Assembly: GCA_040382235.1 (NCBI GenBank)
Contig: JBEIFV010000009.1
Location: forward strand, 11,784 to 75,783
DNA: 64,000 nucleotides
Direction: 5' to 3'
DNA from: JAEUOS01 sp040382235
Lineage (GTDB): Bacteria; Pseudomonadota; Gammaproteobacteria; Burkholderiales; JAEUOS01
Each line of letters starts with the position of its first letter. Position 1 is the stretch's first letter. Position numbers and translations under genes: made by a program. Below, piece after piece: positions 61,406-64,000 of this stretch. A model generated the notes under the pieces. That model was not told the origin of the DNA, made no database searches, and was given only the letters and a program-made list of their open reading frames with translations.

Positions 61406-62389
61406 CTAATCCAGTTTGGCGCCGGATGCGCGCACCGCCTCGGCCCAGCGCGGCATGTCGTTGCGCACAAAGGCGGCGAACTCGGCCGGGGTGATCGGCG
61501 GCCACGGGTCCATGCCGAACTTGCCCAAGACTTCGCGGAATTCGGCTGTTTGCTGGAACTTCTGCATTTCCATCGACAGGCGCGCCACGATCGCCGCCGG
61601 CGTCGCGGCCGGCACCGAGACACCCTGCCAGGCCTGCCAGTCGAACCCGGGCACGAACTGCGCCAGCGGCGGCACGGTCGCGATCAACGAGTTCTGCCGG
61701 GCTGCGGAGGTGCCGTAAGTCTGCACCTTGCCGCCCTGGATATTGGGCACTGCGGCGGTGGCATCGGCGAACATGATGTGCACCTTGCCGGGGATCAGGT
61801 CGATCAGCGCGGCCGGCGTGCCTTTGTACGGTATGTGCTGCACATCCAGGCCGAGGCGCTGCTTCAGGTCTTCCATGAACAGATGGTGTGCACTGCCGTT
61901 GCCGACCGAGGCATAGTTGAACTTGCCCGGGTTGGCCTTGATCAGGTCGACCATCTCACGGAAGTTCCTGGCCGGAAACGTGTTGGCGGCGATCAGGAAA
62001 AAGTTGACGGTGCCCACCATCGATACCGGCTGGAAATCGCGCAAGGGATCGATCGGCGAAGGCTTGTAGAGCGCCGGCGAGATGCCGAAGGTCGAACTGG
62101 TCGAAATCAGCAAGCTGTGGCCATCGGGCGTCGCCTTGGCGACGACTTCCGCACCCAGGAGGGTACCGGCGCCGGGGCGGTTTTCGATCACCACCGATTG
62201 CCCGAGCGCACGGCCGAGACGTTCGCCAACCGCGCGGCCCAAGAGGTCGGTCAAGGCCCCGGGTGGAAACGGCACCACCAGGCGCAGCGGGCGGTTCGGA
62301 AAAGCTTCCTGCGCAAACAGCGGCAGGCCACTGGTCGCAAGAGTCGCGGCAGCGCCCTTGCGGATGAAATCCCGGCGGGAAAAACGCAT
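61406..62389 (-). CDS. Bug/TctC-family periplasmic substrate-binding protein, Tat signal
   Basis: A 327-residue receptor with a twin-arginine signal SRRDFIRKGAAATLA and cleavage near LFAQ. Family motifs RLVVPFPPGALTDLLGR, VVIENRPGAGTLLGA, DGHSLLIST. Encoded right after the class II aldolase and right before TauD; operon position suggests it delivers the substrate of this pathway. Start 62389 chosen by signal peptide. Confidence 0.92.
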   Translation of the reverse strand: MRFSRRDFIRKGAAATLATSGLPLFAQEAFPNRPLRLVVPFPPGALTDLLGRAVGERLGRALGQSVVIENRPGAGTLLGAEVVAKATPDGHSLLISTSSTFGISPALYKPSPIDPLRDFQPVSMVGTVNFFLIAANTFPARNFREMVDLIKANPGKFNYASVGNGSAHHLFMEDLKQRLGLDVQHIPYKGTPAALIDLIPGKVHIMFADATAAVPNIQGGKVQTYGTSAARQNSLIATVPPLAQFVPGFDWQAWQGVSVPAATPAAIVARLSMEMQKFQQTAEFREVLGKFGMDPWPPITPAEFAAFVRNDMPRWAEAVRASGAKLD

Positions 62390-62408
62390 GGCATTTGGCT
62401 CCTGTTGA

Positions 62409-63197
62409 TCAGTGTTTGTAGGACGCGTCGAGGCGGTCGAGCAGGCGCAGGCAGGCCACCCAGTGCTTGCTGCGCGAAGCACGCTCCGGGCGCTCGAACT
62501 GGCGCGCGACCTTCTCTGCGACCTCGTCCGCAGCCACCAGTACCTTGACGCCGCCGGACAAGGCGCCGATCTGCGCCTGGCAAGCGCGTTCGAGGTAGTA
62601 CATCTCGTCGAACGCGTTGGCGACACTGGTGCCGCAGGTAAGCAGACCGTGGTTGCGCAGGATCAGCGCGTTGTGGCGACCAAGGCTTGCCTGCAGGCGC
62701 TGCTGTTCGTCCATGTCGAGTGCGACGCCTTCATAGTCGTGATAGCCGATGCGCTTGTGGAAGCGCATCGAATGCTGCGACAGGTTCAAGAGGCCATCGG
62801 CCTGGGCGGCAACAGCGAGGCCGGCGCTGGTGTGGGTATGGATCACGCAGCGCGCGTCCTCGCGCACCTTGTGAATCGCACTGTGGATCACGAAGCCGGC
62901 CGGGTTGATGCCCAGGCCGGTCATGTCCTCGATGATGTTGCCGTCGATATCGACCTTGACCAGGGCAGAGGCGGTGATTTCGTCGAACATGAGCCCGTAG
63001 GCGTTGATCAGGAAATGATGTTCCGGCCCCGGCACGCGCGCCGAAATGTGGGTGTAGATCAGGTCAGTCATGCGGAAATGCGCGCACAGGCGATAGCAGG
63101 CGGCCAGTTCGACCCGCACCTGCCACTCCGCATCCGCGACCCGCCCTTCGAGGGAACGTGTCGATTGGCCCAGCACTTCCTTCAGTTGCGCACTCAT
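62409..63197 (-). CDS. Class II aldolase/adducin-family protein
   Basis: A 262-residue metal-dependent aldolase-like protein: YTHISARVPG, the zinc-site HTHTSAGLAVAAQ and RNHGLLTCG. Related proteins are L-fuculose-phosphate aldolase and decarboxylase-like enzymes. It overlaps the MarR gene stop by 4 bases and is the first catabolic gene of the operon. Confidence 0.88.
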   Translation of the reverse strand: MSAQLKEVLGQSTRSLEGRVADAEWQVRVELAACYRLCAHFRMTDLIYTHISARVPGPEHHFLINAYGLMFDEITASALVKVDIDGNIIEDMTGLGINPAGFVIHSAIHKVREDARCVIHTHTSAGLAVAAQADGLLNLSQHSMRFHKRIGYHDYEGVALDMDEQQRLQASLGRHNALILRNHGLLTCGTSVANAFDEMYYLERACQAQIGALSGGVKVLVAADEVAEKVARQFERPERASRSKHWVACLRLLDRLDASYKH

Positions 63198-63760
63198 GGC
63201 ATCTCCTTGCGTGAATTGTTGCTTCGCGGCAGCGGGTTCGCCACCGCACGTTCGGTTTGAATCAGGTCGCGCGCCCGCTCGGACAGGCGCGCAAGAATGC
63301 TTTCCAGCATGGCATGCTGTTCACCGTTCAAAGCTTCGGCAAATGCCTGATTGCGCTGGTTGGCCGATGCTATCAGGCCCAGATAAAGCTTGTGGCCGGC
63401 GCGGGTGAGCGTCAGGCGCACGCCGCGGCCGTCCGCGCTGTCGATGCCGCGCAGCACCAGCGCACGTTCGGTGAGGCCGGCGACCACCCGGCTCATCTGG
63501 CTTTTGTCGAGCCCGGCATGGCGTGCCAACTGGGTGAGCGACAGCGGCTGGTGCGCCCCCAACAGCGCGATCGAGCGCCATTCCATCAGGCTCACGCCGA
63601 ACTCGCGCCTGTAGCGCAGGGCGGCGCCGCGCGACAGCAGGTTGGCCAGCGCGTGAATGCGGAAGGAGATCAGGTCGCGAATCTCGGCGCGCGGAGCGGC
63701 AAGCGGCGCGCCGGACGACGGGCTGCTGGCGGCGACAAGCTGTTTGCGCAGGGCGGGCAT
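63194..63760 (-). CDS. MarR-family transcriptional regulator
   Basis: A 188-residue winged-helix regulator: SLMEWRSIALLGAHQPLSLTQLARHAGLDKSQMSRVVAGLTERALV (helix-turn-helix), DGRGVRLTLTRAGHKLY (wing). It heads the long minus-strand operon and lies opposite the partial gene at the right edge; it probably represses both via the dyad region 63765-63799. Its ATG is only a few bases from the predicted promoter, suggesting a leaderless or very short leader transcript. Confidence 0.88.
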   Translation of the reverse strand: MPALRKQLVAASSPSSGAPLAAPRAEIRDLISFRIHALANLLSRGAALRYRREFGVSLMEWRSIALLGAHQPLSLTQLARHAGLDKSQMSRVVAGLTERALVLRGIDSADGRGVRLTLTRAGHKLYLGLIASANQRNQAFAEALNGEQHAMLESILARLSERARDLIQTERAVANPLPRSNNSRKEMP

Positions 63761-63764
63761 TTGG

Positions 63765-63799
63765 TTGACAGTATCAACTATACTGGTTTACATTGTCAA
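63765..63799. promoter_or_regulatory. Divergent promoters with overlapping MarR-type operator
   Basis: Rightward: TTGACA (63765-63770), 17 bases, TTACAT (63788-63793). Leftward: TTGACA read from 63799-63794 with an imperfect -10 GATACT about 18 bases on. Inside lies CAGTAT-N5-ATACTG (63769-63785), a perfect 6-bp dyad of the size that MarR dimers bind, covering the space between both promoters. Autorepression by the MarR gene is inferred. Confidence 0.6.
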
Positions 63800-63879
63800 T
63801 CACTCGCATCCGCTGCTGCCGCGGCAATCGCGCCGGCGCGCGCGGCGCACCCGAGTGCCAGTCATCAAAAGGAATCGCC

Positions 63880-64000
63880 GTGAATCTGCCCAACACCTTC
63901 GAACCCTACGATGACGGCACCCAGCCGGCGATGAGCATCGCCCACTACAGTGAAACCGCCACCCGGGTGCCAAAGAATCCGTTGTTCCGCCGGCCGCTCA
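63880..64000 (+). CDS. Unrecognised protein, 3'-truncated by window edge
   Basis: The first 40 residues of a gene starting at GTG 63880 with AAGGA 6 bases upstream. It opens with VNLPNTFEPYDDGTQPAMSI, then AHYSETATRVPKNPLFRRPL and is open to the end of the window. I do not recognise the family from this piece. It is divergent from marR and shares the dyad region, so it may belong to the same regulated pathway. Confidence 0.6.
   Translation, partial: MNLPNTFEPYDDGTQPAMSIAHYSETATRVPKNPLFRRPL

Noticed and set aside
1..64000. CRISPR arrays, tRNA or rRNA genes, prophage modules, IS transposases
   Set aside because: No spaced repeats, no clover-leaf or rRNA core sequences, and no transposase or phage structural motifs were seen on either strand.

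Overview
The window is a GC-rich chromosomal segment that looks like an aerobic, catabolically versatile betaproteobacterium of the Burkholderiales (an Alcaligenaceae or Comamonadaceae type). The evidence is the codon usage, six complete orphan Bug/TctC tricarboxylate-type periplasmic binding proteins plus one decayed copy, many acyl-CoA genes, TauD-type dioxygenases, CaiB-type CoA transferase and KynBA. The genus cannot be read from the sequence. I saw no rRNA, tRNA, CRISPR array, transposase or integrase gene.

Layout. 1-5.5 kb: the 3' end of an acyl-CoA ligase gene, a hipBA-like toxin-antitoxin operon behind an AT-rich dyad, a TctC gene, a MntA/HepT pair whose hepT carries an amber stop, and a truncated second TctC copy. 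5.5-8.9 kb: a LuxR-type regulator, then a NarL-type response regulator translationally coupled to a membrane hybrid histidine kinase. 9-13.1 kb: three hydrolases in a row on the + strand (SGNH esterase, alpha/beta-hydrolase fused to a caspase-like protease, cytoplasmic zinc metallopeptidase). 13.2-15.2 kb: an alpha/beta hydrolase, a ParE/ParD-type pair and two small unknown ORFs. 15.4-24.2 kb: mmsA, a zinc-ribbon protein, a MacAB-like exporter operon with an FNR-type dyad placed like a class II activator site, a Tat-exported dienelactone hydrolase and an alpha/beta hydrolase.

24.2-34 kb is a minus-strand acyl-CoA degradation block: MaoC hydratase, two SDRs, three acyl-CoA dehydrogenases and three TctC receptors, with an AbrB/RelE-type pair inside it. 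34.1-38.2 kb: kynBA, an enolase-superfamily dehydratase and a D-serine dehydratase/D-threonine aldolase-like gene. 38.4-49.2 kb: a membrane cyclic-nucleotide-binding protein, a beta-barrel protein, TctC-TauD-sterol desaturase, an MliC-like lipoprotein, an NDH-SelD fusion, a GFA protein, an odd NTF2-like ORF and two NAD-dependent dehydrogenases.

49.6-51.6 kb is the clearest foreign patch. It holds a BLUF photoreceptor gene and a low-GC trypsin-like protease gene that sits in what reads as a complete, solitary integron gene cassette: an attC of about 88 bases directly after the stop codon and a matching GTTAGGGG/CCCCTAAC boundary pair, with no integrase nearby. 51.6-53.8 kb: an SDR and a gene fusing the N-terminal part of an RsbQ-like hydrolase to a GGDEF domain. 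53.8-63.8 kb is a tightly packed minus-strand operon headed by a MarR regulator (class II aldolase, TctC, TauD, PanE-like reductase, nitronate monooxygenase-like, CaiB, enoyl-CoA hydratase, acyl-CoA ligase, enolase-superfamily enzyme), probably for uptake and CoA-dependent breakdown of an unidentified organic acid. A divergent partial gene leaves the window at the right edge.
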